Part shown: in pieces, positions 17,205-25,696 of the stretch
How the letters are laid out: the number at the start of each line of letters is the position of its first letter
How positions within the stretch are numbered: the stretch's first letter is position 1
NCBI RefSeq assembly: GCF_001688725.2
Contig: NZ_CP015401.2
Span: 2,790,001 to 2,854,000, forward strand
Source of the DNA: Bacteroides caecimuris
GTDB taxonomy: Bacteria; Bacteroidota; Bacteroidia; Bacteroidales; Bacteroidaceae
DNA: 64,000 bases
Reading direction: 5' to 3'
Notes under the pieces: model-generated
What the model saw: the letters and a program-made list of their open reading frames with translations, nothing else
What the model was told of the DNA's origin: nothing
Databases searched by the model: none
Program-made: the position numbers and the translations under genes

Positions 17205-17569
17205 CAAAGAACGAGGTGCTGGAAAAGGAGATTCCGCAGTTGCAGGAGATAGCGGGCAAGGTGTGGAAAAAGGAGGACGAGCTGAAACAGTTGAAGTCCG
17301 AACTTGCCGCGCTTGACCGCAAGATCCAGCTGGAACTTGCGCCGCCTACGCCCGAAGCCGCCGGAAAGGAGAACGACGGGCAGGAGGTCAGACCGGATGC
17401 GGAAGGTGTACGGAACTTGCCGTCACAGCATACCGAGGAAGCTCCCCGGATTCGCAACCCAATGAATGAACGAAGTCCATCGGGCAATGAAATTGCCGAC
17501 CATGTCATCATCGGACGTCCGGGTTTTCAGTTAAAGAATGAAAACCGCCCGAAAGGGATAAAGATATGA
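17205..17569 (+). pseudogene. 3' stump of a large mobile-element methylase/helicase-like gene
   Basis: The frame is open right up to the IS21 end and encodes about 120 residues: a coiled coil (EKEIPQLQEIAGKVWKKEDE, KSELAALDRKIQLEL) then a low-complexity Pro/Glu-rich tail. From memory this matches the C-terminal end of the very large N-6 DNA methylase/SNF2-type proteins (BmhA-like) of Bacteroides conjugative transposons. The body of the gene is absent, so it was cut by the IS21 insertion or a linked deletion. A hairpin terminator follows at 17583-17618. Confidence 0.6.
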
Positions 17570-17582
17570 CCCATGCCATTAC

Positions 17583-17618
17583 AGACCGACCGCACTGTTA
17601 TGCAGACGCGGTCGGTCT
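17583..17618 (+). terminator. hairpin terminator after the truncated gene
   Basis: Perfect 11-bp stem AGACCGACCGC/GCGGTCGGTCT (17583-17593 with 17608-17618). No long T run, so termination is likely but not certain. Confidence 0.6.
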
Positions 17619-17716
17619 ATCTATCTGAATATGGAAGATTCTTCAGCGTTTCTTACCTGTATCTCAAGATAATGTCCTATCTTTGGAAGATAAATATCAA
17701 TCAATTTAATTTTATC

Positions 17717-18328
17717 ATGATAACCAACCGTGAAGAAGTGCTTGAAAACGCACTGCGCGTTTTCGCCAAGATGAATTATGAGAAGGCAAGTCAGGTAGAG
17801 ATCGGAAAAGCCTGCGGGCTGACGAAAGCCGGGCTGGTGTACTATTATCCGATAAAGCTGGATCTTTTTGTTGCGGTTATAGATAAATATGTTTTCGGTA
17901 TGCAGTCGGTGGCAAATAAGTTTCGTTTCAAGGCTGCCACCCTGTCGGAATTTATCGAACAATATATAAAAGGTGTGGAACAGACCATGCGGAAACTCAT
18001 ATCGCTTCTTGATGACGGCAACAATCCGGCAGGATGCAGCTTCAATTTCTATTATTACCATCTTATGATGCAGGTACGGCTTTATTATCCGGATGTGGAG
18101 GAAAAGATAGCAGGCATGTTCCGGCAGGACTACGAGTTTTGGAGAGCCGCCATACAGTCGGCAAAGAACACAGGGGAGATACGGCAGGATGTGGACATCG
18201 AGGACACAGCCATGCTGTTCCGGCAGGTGTTTTTCGGTCTGTCCTTTGAGCAGTCTTTTTTGAGGGGGCTTGACATACAACGGCTTGCAAGGGAACTGCG
18301 CTTCGTCTATTCGCTGTTAAAAGCCTGA
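17717..18328 (+). CDS. TetR/AcrR-family transcriptional regulator
   Basis: 203 residues, normal for the family. The N-terminal helix-turn-helix spans about 3-50 (ASQVEIGKACGLTKAGLVYY) and the C-terminal part is the helical ligand-binding domain. A TATCTTTG promoter lies at 17678-17685 and ATG at 17717 is the first sensible start. IS66 has landed 28 bases after its stop. Before that insertion the gene stood just upstream of the recombinase, whose promoter carries a perfect TetR-type palindrome (21111-21134). Inference: it represses the recombinase and perhaps the cassette array. Confidence 0.9.
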   Translation: MITNREEVLENALRVFAKMNYEKASQVEIGKACGLTKAGLVYYYPIKLDLFVAVIDKYVFGMQSVANKFRFKAATLSEFIEQYIKGVEQTMRKLISLLDDGNNPAGCSFNFYYYHLMMQVRLYYPDVEEKIAGMFRQDYEFWRAAIQSAKNTGEIRQDVDIEDTAMLFRQVFFGLSFEQSFLRGLDIQRLARELRFVYSLLKA

Positions 18329-18416
18329 AATGTTAAAATTCGAGCGGTTTTGTGTTGTACAACCGTCCGCGATAGCAGGTAAGCCATAAAAAGAAAGCCG
18401 TCCGGATTTTGGGCGG

Positions 18417-20018
18417 CTATTTTTGTGAGGGTTTCCAGCGGTCGGGAAGCAGGTCGCGGTATTTTTCGATCGGGGTGTTTGGCGGCCATGCGGCACATCG
18501 GTCGATGATGTCACAGAAGTAGTCGAAGACGTTGACTCCGCACTGATGGCAGGTGATGGCCAGCGAGTGGTACAGGGCGGCGGCTTCGGCTCCGGAGTGG
18601 GAGCCGATTGTCAGTCGGCGACGGGTCAGGGATATGTAGCGGTTGATTCGCTCGACTTTGTTGTTGTCAAGTCTGTAGGTGGGTGAGGCGAAGATGCGTG
18701 GTATCACGTCCCATTGTTTAAGCGCATGTTCGGTGGCGGCAAGCAGCGGGTCGTCGGGTGGCACGCCGATGCGATTTTTGACCGCTGTCAGTCTCATGCG
18801 GATTTTCTCGAGCATCACTTTGGAGTATCGTTGTCTCCACTCAAGGTGCTTTTCCGCCGTCCATCCGTCTTTGCCTATGCGGTGCTGATGCTCGAAGTGG
18901 TAAAGGAGTCCGAAGAGCTTTGCTATTTCCTGCGCCTGCGGATTGTCTTTCAGGTCGAGGAACTTCCGCTTTATATGCTGCAGGCATGGCAAGCGTTTTA
19001 TCCCGCTCATCTCACCGATTCCGATATGCCGGTATCCCGAGTAACAATCGCATTGGAACGCTCCGTTGAAGCCTTTGATATGCTGCTTGAAGACTTCGGC
19101 AGAGCGGGAACCGTCATCATAGAAGAAGTATACAAGCCCGGTTGTCATGCCGACGAACACCCAGATGTAGCCCTTTTTGATCTTCCTGCCCGAGGGAGTG
19201 GCCACCTGCAGCCGCACTTTCTGATAGGTCTCGTCACCACAGATATAATTGTCTTCGACAACTGCCGGCCCGAGAGCCTTGTACAGATTCTCCAGATGAA
19301 CCCTTACCTTGCTGATCAGTTTTTGTGCCGTGCCTTTGTCAAGGTCGAAGCCGTGGGCACGGAAGTATTCGACTGCATTTTCAAGTGGCATGCAGTGGAG
19401 ATAGCGTAGCTCGGCGAGTCCGGCAATGAAGGAGGATGTATACTGCGAGTTCAGCAGCGGCGTGGCGGGAGCAGAGCCTTTGTATATTTTCTCGTCCTGC
19501 ACATATTTGCGTACCTTGTAGATTATTTTCTTGAAGCGCATCGGCTCCATGACGTAGCGCACGACATCGCACTCGCCGATAAACGTCGCCGCCTCGGGAT
19601 TGAAGTCGGGGCTGTCCGGCTCCACCACAACCGTCTCTACCTCGCACTCGGGATGGGTCTTTCTCCTGGCTCCATTGTTGGTGCGTTTCTTCTGTGGCCT
19701 CTGTTCCGGAGTTTCTGATACGGCAGGAGCCGGCATCGGTTTTGTCTGGCGCTCTGACGGCGAGCCCTGCAGACGCTGCACGGCCTGACGAGCAGCTTTT
19801 TCTTTGCTTAGTTCCGCGCCTTTCCCTTTTACAGCATCCTCCAACGAGGCTATCTGTTTGCGCAGCTCATCTACTGTTGCCACCAGTCTGTCGTTGGTTG
19901 ACTGGAGTTTTTCATTGGATAAAGTAAGAGAGCTGACAGAGGACAACGCCTCGTCAAGTTGTCCTTGAAGATACTCGATCTGACGTTGCAAAAACTCTAT
20001 CAACTCGTTCTTTTTCAT
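18417..20018 (-). CDS. tnpC: IS66-family transposase TnpC
   Basis: 533 residues: N-terminal leucine-zipper-like coiled coil (IEFLQRQIEYLQGQLDEAL), Ser/Pro-rich linker, central zinc-finger/helix-turn-helix region and a DDE catalytic domain (VVEDNYICGDETYQKV; QCDCYSGYRHIG; NNKVERINRYISLTRR). Full length. Its stop lies 60 bases inside the left terminal repeat. Confidence 0.96.
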   Translation of the reverse strand: MKKNELIEFLQRQIEYLQGQLDEALSSVSSLTLSNEKLQSTNDRLVATVDELRKQIASLEDAVKGKGAELSKEKAARQAVQRLQGSPSERQTKPMPAPAVSETPEQRPQKKRTNNGARRKTHPECEVETVVVEPDSPDFNPEAATFIGECDVVRYVMEPMRFKKIIYKVRKYVQDEKIYKGSAPATPLLNSQYTSSFIAGLAELRYLHCMPLENAVEYFRAHGFDLDKGTAQKLISKVRVHLENLYKALGPAVVEDNYICGDETYQKVRLQVATPSGRKIKKGYIWVFVGMTTGLVYFFYDDGSRSAEVFKQHIKGFNGAFQCDCYSGYRHIGIGEMSGIKRLPCLQHIKRKFLDLKDNPQAQEIAKLFGLLYHFEHQHRIGKDGWTAEKHLEWRQRYSKVMLEKIRMRLTAVKNRIGVPPDDPLLAATEHALKQWDVIPRIFASPTYRLDNNKVERINRYISLTRRRLTIGSHSGAEAAALYHSLAITCHQCGVNVFDYFCDIIDRCAAWPPNTPIEKYRDLLPDRWKPSQK

Positions 20019-20096
20019 GGTGTAAAGTTACAAAAAATATCTGACATTTGCAACTTTCTACACCATTTATTTATTTGATTAACAAATTATTAAGCC

Positions 20097-20453
20097 TTAT
20101 TTTACAGCCATTCTGAAGCGATTCTCGACCGTCACCTTCACAGGCGTGAGCCCCCTCATCAGCATATAGAAATCGTCCCATTGGAGCCTGCGCACGCCGT
20201 CATCGCCCTTTTTAAGTACCTCCCGGAAACGACCTTGCGACAGTCTTTTTGTGTACATCAAAAATCCGTCACCATCCCATTTCAGAGCCTTCATGGACTT
20301 GCGGTCTTTGGAGAAAAACACATACACATCGCCCGATGCCGGAGAGTGCCCCTTCCACGACCACACCATCTGGGTCAGACCGCGTATGCCGTAACGCATC
20401 GACACCGGCTGCTGGCATACCCATAGCCGTAACCCCTGCTCAAGACCCCACAT
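20097..20453 (-). CDS. tnpB: IS66-family accessory protein TnpB
   Basis: 118 residues, the IS66 Orf2 family; core segments MRYGIRGLTQMV, GDVYVFFSKDRKSMKAL and the conserved QGRFREVL. Required for IS66 transposition in other members. Start ATG at 20453 overlaps tnpA by 14 bases, suggesting translational coupling; an upstream in-frame start would lie deep in tnpA. Confidence 0.92.
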   Translation of the reverse strand: MWGLEQGLRLWVCQQPVSMRYGIRGLTQMVWSWKGHSPASGDVYVFFSKDRKSMKALKWDGDGFLMYTKRLSQGRFREVLKKGDDGVRRLQWDDFYMLMRGLTPVKVTVENRFRMAVK

Positions 20454-21009
20454 GACCGACCTCCTTTCCCATCTTTCTGACGAACTTTGCAATGACAGCA
20501 ACATCAGTATCAGCTGGAAAGCTGACCGCCACATGACCGTCGACCTTTACTGTTATCACATTGCCCGTGTCAGCCGGAAGAAAACCGGCCTCCTCAAAGA
20601 TGACATCCTCGAAAGGCACCTCCTCAGACTTATTGTTACCCGTGCCTGTCGGTCCTGTATATCCGGGCAATCCGGCCACACGTAAATGCTTCCGATACAA
20701 ATAAGAATGCAACTGACCGTATGTTACACCAAAACTCCTGCAATAAGAAGATAAGGTCCCGGGCTGTCTGCCTTGTGCGCATAATTGCTTGAACCGCTCA
20801 TAAATTTCCCCGTAAAGGCGACTATTTACGCAACAATATCCCGGCAAGGTCTTTATATCCTGAAACTCGCTCTTGAGCAATTGCCGCATCTGACTCTGAT
20901 CTACACCGTTGGCTATGCAATAGGCTCGGAACGAAGACGGCTGTCTTCCTTCGGCACACAGTTGCTTGAATGACAAGAAAACCTGCCTGTAAAGTTCAAC
21001 TTTTCCCAT
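20440..21009 (-). CDS. tnpA: IS66-family accessory protein TnpA
   Basis: 189 residues with two related N-terminal repeats (FKQLCAEGRQPSSFRAYC and FKQLCAQGRQPGTLSSYC), helix-turn-helix-like DNA-binding modules, and a C-terminal IS66 Orf1 domain (VITVKVDGHVAVSFPAD). First gene of the IS66 operon. Confidence 0.9.
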   Translation of the reverse strand: MGKVELYRQVFLSFKQLCAEGRQPSSFRAYCIANGVDQSQMRQLLKSEFQDIKTLPGYCCVNSRLYGEIYERFKQLCAQGRQPGTLSSYCRSFGVTYGQLHSYLYRKHLRVAGLPGYTGPTGTGNNKSEEVPFEDVIFEEAGFLPADTGNVITVKVDGHVAVSFPADTDVAVIAKFVRKMGKEVGHVGS

Positions 21010-21110
21010 AAATCAATTTTTAGGGCAAAGTTAGAAACTTTACAGGCAGGCTTCAATACGCTATCGCGGACGGTTGTACTTTGTGTTTTCAGCCGCTTTT
21101 TTTTGTGTTA

Positions 21111-21156
21111 AAAACAAACCAATCGGTTTGTTTTTCGGATTATTTCGCTAATTTTG
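21111..21156 (+). promoter_or_regulatory. recombinase promoter with perfect TetR-type operator
   Basis: AAAACAAACC (21111-21120) and its exact complement GGTTTGTTTT (21125-21134) are separated by 4 bases: a 24-bp palindrome. The -7 element TAATTTTG is at 21149-21156, and TTTG within the right half-site (21127-21130) is placed as the -33 element. A repressor bound there would block the promoter. The TetR gene at 17717 is the obvious candidate. Confidence 0.7.
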
Positions 21157-21184
21157 GGGTCATGGAATCTATAGCCGGGAAATT

Positions 21185-22291
21185 ATGGATAAGATACTAA
21201 AACAACGTGGCAGCATCGTCCTGCATAAAGACAGGTACAACGGTGAGGAGTGCATCCGGGTGGACTACGCGGACAGCCAAGCCATAACCCTGCTGCTGGC
21301 ACAGGACACCGACGTGGCTGCGGTCGTGGACGGCTCCGGCTACATTCCAGCCACCGTTTTCCGCCTTCCCGCCTTCTATGAAGGCTATTCTCCGCACGCC
21401 TATATTGACTACAGCCGTGTATATGTACGCCATCCCAAGCCAAAACGGGAATATGTGCTGCCGAAAGGCTATCTTGAACTGCTGGAACAGAAGCGTTACA
21501 GCCCTTCGACCGTCAAGACCTACAAGGCTTATTTCAGCGACTTCATGGAATATCACAAGGGGCGTAACATCGACCGTCTGAAAGTGCCGGACATCAACAA
21601 GTACATACTCTATCTTGTGAACGAGAAGAAAATCTCGGTGTCGCAACAGAATATGCGCATCAACGCCATCAAGTTCTACTACGAGCAGGTGAAAGGCGGC
21701 AAACGGCAATACTACGGCGGCATCACCCGTGCCAAAGAGTACAAGAGCCTGCCCGAAGTGTTGAGCCGCAACGAGGTGCGGCGCATTCTTTCATGTCTTG
21801 CAAACCGCAAGCATCGCTGTATGATTTCGTTGATTTATTCCGCAGGATTGAGAAGGAGCGAGTTGCTTAACCTCACTCCGCAGGATATTATGAGCGAACG
21901 TATGCTGATTCGCATTATGGGCAAGGGCAAAAAATGCCGCTACTCGCTGCTGTCGGAGAAGGTATTGTGCGAACTTCGGGAATATTTCAAGGAATACCGT
22001 CCGAAGAAATGGCTGTTCGAGGGCGATACCCCCGGAGAAAAGTATTCGGCAAGCACACTGGTGAAAGTGTTGAAGGAAGCCGCCGATCGTGCGGGCATCA
22101 AGCACCGGGTACACGTACACATGCTGCGGCACTCTTTCGCCACCCATTTACTGGAGCAGGGTACGGACCTGAGAACCATACAGGAGCTTTTGGGACACAA
22201 CGACATCAAGACTACGAGCATCTACCTTCATGTTACAAGTGCCCACAAGTCGAGCATACCGAATCCGCTTGATTCATTGGACGATTCATGA
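21185..22291 (+). CDS. tyrosine recombinase heading the cassette array
   Basis: 368 residues. An N-terminal extension of about 90 residues is followed by a SAM-like core-binding domain (about 95-175) and a catalytic domain. The full catalytic set is visible: Arg223 (AGLRRSE), Lys near 248 (MGKGKK), His312 and Arg315 (HMLRHSFATHLL), His338 (LLGH) and Tyr347 (TSIYLHV). The C-terminus IPNPLDSL recalls the SPLDxL end of XerD and integron integrases, but I do not see the extra IntI-type segment before the HxLRH box. It is co-directional with the cassettes behind it, as in the rAID clusters of Bacteroidales (recalled). Likely role: excision and integration of cassettes at the palindromic sites; inferred. 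Confidence 0.9.
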   Translation: MDKILKQRGSIVLHKDRYNGEECIRVDYADSQAITLLLAQDTDVAAVVDGSGYIPATVFRLPAFYEGYSPHAYIDYSRVYVRHPKPKREYVLPKGYLELLEQKRYSPSTVKTYKAYFSDFMEYHKGRNIDRLKVPDINKYILYLVNEKKISVSQQNMRINAIKFYYEQVKGGKRQYYGGITRAKEYKSLPEVLSRNEVRRILSCLANRKHRCMISLIYSAGLRRSELLNLTPQDIMSERMLIRIMGKGKKCRYSLLSEKVLCELREYFKEYRPKKWLFEGDTPGEKYSASTLVKVLKEAADRAGIKHRVHVHMLRHSFATHLLEQGTDLRTIQELLGHNDIKTTSIYLHVTSAHKSSIPNPLDSLDDS

Positions 22292-22365
22292 ATGTTGTCC
22301 CGTCATTATATAGTGAGAGCAAGAAAGAATAGATTACGGCAATGTTTGATATGATACATCAATAA

Positions 22366-23112
22366 ATGAAAAAAGAGGTCAGATACATAACAAGGAAGTC
22401 AATCAGGAACATACAAATCTGTTGTATATGGATGTATGTATTTTTTTCGGGAGTTCGAGTGTACGCCTCGACTACCGCAGACTCCGTGTATTTCCACATA
22501 AAGGCAGACACAATACGGGAAATCCGTGCGGGACAAGTGGTGGAACTGACGTATGCTTTGGTCAATTCCCAGTTCGACACGGCTTCTTATCCGGTATTCA
22601 ATGACAACATTGAAGTGGTGAGTGGTCCGAAACAACATAAATGTAGCAGTTACACACTTGTGGACGGAGTGGGAAGCAAGAGTGATGAAACCTGTTTCAG
22701 CTATCTTGTGCGGTTCAGGAAAAGCGGCGAGATTCAGCTCCCTGCCGCATCTGTAACGGTAGGGAACCGTACCTATACCACTCCTGAATGTCGTGTGCAT
22801 GTAAATTCCGCCGGAGTGGACAGAAAAAGATTGAAATGCAGTTTGAATGTGGAGCAACTGGTCGGAGATTACGTGAGATACTGTGCCACCCTTACCTGCA
22901 ATACTCGTCCCGATCAGAATCCTCCGTTGTTGTCAATTAACGGGGAAACAACCCGTCCAAGCAGCACATCCTATTCAGGTTCAGAAGGCAAGGAAGAATA
23001 TGTTTACCGGTATTATTTTAACAGCGAAGGCTATAAAGTAGCTTGCGAGAAACTGACCTTTGGAGGGAAAGCATATAAACTCCGACCACGAAAGTGCAAA
23101 AAGAGGCACTAA
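22366..23112 (+). CDS. secreted BatD-like protein (first cassette)
   Basis: 248 residues with a hydrophobic N-terminal segment (about 18-35) that may be a signal peptide or anchor. The body resembles the beta-sandwich repeats of BatD oxygen-tolerance proteins (VELTYALVNSQFDTASYPVF, then SGEIQLPAASVTVGNRTY), but it is much shorter than BatD (usually over 550 residues) and stands away from any Bat operon. Periplasmic location expected; function here unknown. A CATTA motif at 22314-22318 between it and the recombinase could be the primary integration point. Confidence 0.7.
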   Translation: MKKEVRYITRKSIRNIQICCIWMYVFFSGVRVYASTTADSVYFHIKADTIREIRAGQVVELTYALVNSQFDTASYPVFNDNIEVVSGPKQHKCSSYTLVDGVGSKSDETCFSYLVRFRKSGEIQLPAASVTVGNRTYTTPECRVHVNSAGVDRKRLKCSLNVEQLVGDYVRYCATLTCNTRPDQNPPLLSINGETTRPSSTSYSGSEGKEEYVYRYYFNSEGYKVACEKLTFGGKAYKLRPRKCKKRH

Positions 23113-23206
23113 CAAAAGGTGCAGCTATTAGAGATTAGGAAACACACCTGCCGGGTGACGTTTACCACAATAAACAGCACCTACGGGTGATCTTACAAAT
23201 ACATTA
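23110..23206 (+). repeat. cassette site A (long, divergent)
   Basis: Begins with TAACAA, which includes the stop codon of the BatD-like gene. Outer stem AGGTGC/GCACCT (23117-23122 with 23177-23182), internal CACC/GGGTG hairpins, and ends with CATTA at 23202-23206. About 97 bases, longer than the other sites (44-48), so assignment is tentative. Confidence 0.4.
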
Positions 23207-23220
23207 ATAACAACTTAAAG

Positions 23221-23688
23221 ATGAACATAAAAAACAAGATATACCATATAGCCTATTTTCTCCTATTTGGAATAATAGTGGGTATTTTAAGGTGGTCTAT
23301 ATGTATAGTAGATACAAATGGAACAATGGATTTCACCCCATTTCTACAAACGTTCTTGTTGATAGTCGCATTGTTATTGTTTGTAATCTTAGATATTATT
23401 TTGCATAAAATAGCCTTGAGAGCGATTTCGATTACCATTCTATTGTGTTTCAATATATGGTCATATATCTACTATTTCAAAATGGAAGAATTGCAAGAAT
23501 ATTGGAGTGGACTTAAATATTCACCTTATGACGCATATCTTCCGCCCAATATTGATGATTTCATTTTTGTATGGTTGGCGAGCCAAATTCTTGTTTTTTA
23601 TTTATTCTTGACAATATGTATTTCATATCTATTGAAAAGAAAAGAGTTATTAACGAAGCAGGATAACGGACAAGCCGTTCCCTGCTAA
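23221..23688 (+). CDS. integral membrane protein, cassette
   Basis: 155 residues with four predicted membrane helices (about 8-28, 40-60, 66-86, 112-135). No recognised family. The stop codon lies inside the following site B, so the last dozen or so residues (KQDNGQAVPC at the very end) are encoded by the recombination site itself. Candidate orphan immunity protein by context only. Confidence 0.7.
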   Translation: MNIKNKIYHIAYFLLFGIIVGILRWSICIVDTNGTMDFTPFLQTFLLIVALLLFVILDIILHKIALRAISITILLCFNIWSYIYYFKMEELQEYWSGLKYSPYDAYLPPNIDDFIFVWLASQILVFYLFLTICISYLLKRKELLTKQDNGQAVPC

Positions 23689-23694
23689 CCATTA
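23651..23694 (+). repeat. cassette site B
   Basis: TAACGA start, outer stem AGCAGG/CCTGCT (23657-23662, 23681-23686), inner stem AACGG/CCGTT (23665-23669, 23675-23679), CCATTA end. TA faces C in the asymmetric internal loop. Confidence 0.75.
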
Positions 23695-23712
23695 ATATTA
23701 AAAGGAAACACT

Positions 23713-24318
23713 ATGATACCTGATAAATTGAAAGATGATTTTAATTCATTGAGAAATATGTTTGATGAATTGAAAAGAGAAATTGATAAGAATGTTGTAA
23801 GGGAAGAGAATTACAAAGGTGAGTTCTACGAAATATCCCCTTATTCTTATCAAAGAAACAGGTTTAAGCAAGGGAAAATAGTTGGAAATGTAACTTCTCT
23901 CAAAACAACTAATAACCTATTTACTTATTATTTCGATGTAAAAAATCAAATTATAGAAATCCGAGAGGGCTTGGAACTTAAAAATCAATTCTATTACACC
24001 TTTTTCATTTATGAAAAGGAACTTATGAAAACTATTGCATATGATAATAGCAAACGTATTGTGAATGTCCGATATTATCAATATGGAAGTAATGGTAAAA
24101 TAGAGAAAATGTATTCAAAGGGTTCTCGTGGAAGTAGAGAAGAAACATATTTTTATGAAAATGACCGCCTACAAAAAATAGTTATAAGACAATTTGATAG
24201 AAATGATATTGAACAGGATACGTTACAACATTCATTTGATTATAAACCTAATGGAGAATTAAAATCTATTATTCTTTCGACAGAATTATATTCTGAAACA
24301 ATCTATCAGGAAACATAA
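23713..24318 (+). CDS. hypothetical cassette protein, duplicated (copy 1)
   Basis: 201 residues, soluble, no signal peptide. The C-terminal half has beta-hairpin-like segments (YENDRLQKIVIRQFD, FDYKPNGELKSI) resembling YD/RHS-type or other beta-repeat proteins. No family assigned. An identical gene lies at 26014-26619; the identity covers the entire 680-bp cassette. Likely an orphan immunity protein by context. Preceded by an AAAAGGAAAC ribosome-binding region. Confidence 0.75.
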   Translation: MIPDKLKDDFNSLRNMFDELKREIDKNVVREENYKGEFYEISPYSYQRNRFKQGKIVGNVTSLKTTNNLFTYYFDVKNQIIEIREGLELKNQFYYTFFIYEKELMKTIAYDNSKRIVNVRYYQYGSNGKIEKMYSKGSRGSREETYFYENDRLQKIVIRQFDRNDIEQDTLQHSFDYKPNGELKSIILSTELYSETIYQET

Positions 24319-24327
24319 ATTTAATAT

Positions 24328-24374
24328 TAACAAGACGGGATAACGGACTAACGCCGTTCCCCGTCAAACCATTA
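24328..24374 (+). repeat. cassette site C
   Basis: TAACAA start, outer stem GACGGG/CCCGTC (24334-24339, 24360-24365), inner AACGG/CCGTT (24342-24346, 24354-24358), CCATTA end. Identical to site G because the cassette is duplicated. Confidence 0.78.
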
Positions 24375-24387
24375 TTCGCAATAACAA

Positions 24388-25014
24388 ATGGAGAAAGAAG
24401 AAAACTACATATCAAATCTTGATTGCTCGCTTTGGCGAGTTGATGATTTGGGGCTATATGCCGCCAAATCCCCTATCCATATCAATTCTTTGGGCGGTAA
24501 CTTCGATGCGTGGTTTGATATGGATGGCGAGAGTTTTCCTACCGACAAACAGCTTACTGCATGGACGGAATTTTGCAATGTAAATCCAATGGATATGAAA
24601 GAAATAATAATGAATGGTCTTATAAAATTGGCAGATAAAATGGATGCTCTGCCCAATGATGTAGAACTGGAGTATGGTCCAATATATAAGCCAATAGTAA
24701 TTTCAAGAAATGTCAAACGCTCTGTTGAAGTCATTAAGCATAGTGAAAGACCATTAGGAAAAATGGCAAAATCCACCTTAAAATGCAGTTCGGTTGTTGT
24801 GCCGTTACAAGATAAAGCACCAGTTAGATTCATTGTAATGAACTTTGAAATTGGTCATCGTCCTTATGAAATGGAAGCTGTTTTTTGTAATGAAAAGATG
24901 CTTATGGTTGGTGAAAACTCTGGCGTTTGGACTCGCCTTGAATGGATAAATGAGTTTAATATTCCAAAGTTTAATATTGAAACGGCATTACATCCATATT
25001 GGCGACCTGAATAA
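24388..25014 (+). CDS. hypothetical cassette protein
   Basis: 208 residues, soluble and acidic. N-terminal GGNFDAWFDMDGESFPTDKQ and C-terminal VGENSGVWTRLEWI are its most distinctive parts; it vaguely recalls DUF6985-like immunity candidates but I cannot assign it. Sits 13 bases after site C and ends 8 bases before site D. No promoter of the TAnnTTTG type precedes it. Confidence 0.7.
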   Translation: MEKEENYISNLDCSLWRVDDLGLYAAKSPIHINSLGGNFDAWFDMDGESFPTDKQLTAWTEFCNVNPMDMKEIIMNGLIKLADKMDALPNDVELEYGPIYKPIVISRNVKRSVEVIKHSERPLGKMAKSTLKCSSVVVPLQDKAPVRFIVMNFEIGHRPYEMEAVFCNEKMLMVGENSGVWTRLEWINEFNIPKFNIETALHPYWRPE

Positions 25015-25022
25015 TATGCGAA

Positions 25023-25067
25023 TAACAAGCACCTGTTCCGCCTACGGCGGCAAGCTGCATCCCATTA
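25023..25067 (+). repeat. cassette site D
   Basis: TAACAA start; inner stem CCGCC/GGCGG (25038-25042, 25046-25050) with a 3-base loop; short outer pairing GCA/TGC; CCATTA end. Confidence 0.6.
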
Positions 25068-25092
25068 CCGATAAAACAGAAAATATACAGTC

Positions 25093-25626
25093 ATGAATAA
25101 AACTCCTTTTAAAGATTTTGACTTTTCCAGTTTTTGGGATAATAATGAATATGCCCAAAAATATTATATAGGGACAACACCTACTGATGAAGAAGTTAAA
25201 GATATTGAAAATGAATTGGGATATAAATTGCCCCAATCTTATATTGCGCTGATAAAACAATGTAATGGTGGAGAACCTGTCAATACATGTTTTCCAACTT
25301 AAATCCCGACTTCTTGGGCAAATAACCATATAACAATAAGTGGAATTATGGGAATAGATAAAGATAAACCTTATTCTCTTTGCGGAGAAATGGGAAATCG
25401 TTTTTGGATTGATGAATGGGGCTATCCAACCATTGGAATAGCGATATGCACCACTCCTTCTGCCGGACATGATATGATATTCTTGGATTATCGCAAATGT
25501 GGTTTAGCAGGAGAACCAAGTGTTGTCCATATTGATGAAGAAAACGATTATAAGATTACTACGCTTGCAGCATGTTTTGAGGAGTTTATTCGTGGGCTTG
25601 TTAATTCAAAAGACTTTGAAAGTTAA
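25093..25626 (+). pseudogene. SMI1/KNR4-family immunity-like gene with an in-frame stop
   Basis: One continuous reading frame of 178 codons broken only by TAA at 25300-25302 (codon 70). On either side the sequence is SMI1/KNR4-like: IENELGYKLPQSYIALIKQC-NGGEP before it, then GEMGNRFWIDEWGYPTIGIA and DYRKCGLAGEPSVVHID. In intact relatives the codon after CFPT is usually a sense codon, so this is a nonsense mutation. SMI1/KNR4 (SUKH) proteins are common immunity proteins to polymorphic toxins. Reinitiation at ATG 25348 might give a fragment. Confidence 0.8.
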
Positions 25627-25634
25627 ACCATCGG

Positions 25635-25680
25635 TAACAAAGCGTGCTAACGCTTGACAGCGTTCCCCGCTTAGCCATTA
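25635..25680 (+). repeat. cassette site E
   Basis: TAACAA start, outer stem AAGCG/CGCTT (25640-25644, 25668-25672), inner AACGC/GCGTT (25649-25653, 25660-25664), CCATTA end. Confidence 0.78.
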
Positions 25681-25696
25681 GTGATATTGTTAAAAT

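Larger units (their letters stand above)
18357..21079 (-). mobile_element. IS66-family insertion sequence, intact
   Basis: 2,723 bp with 20-bp perfect terminal inverted repeats GTACAACCGTCCGCGATAGC (18357-18376 and, inverted, 21060-21079). It is flanked by the 8-bp target duplication TTTGTGTT at 18349-18356 and 21080-21087, the length expected for IS66. It carries tnpA, tnpB and tnpC on the minus strand. The perfect duplication indicates a fairly recent insertion into the gap between the TetR gene and the recombinase promoter. Confidence 0.96.

Noticed and set aside
18714..19409. 231-codon plus-strand frame inside IS66
   Set aside because: It is the mirror of tnpC, whose product matches the IS66 transposase along its whole length.
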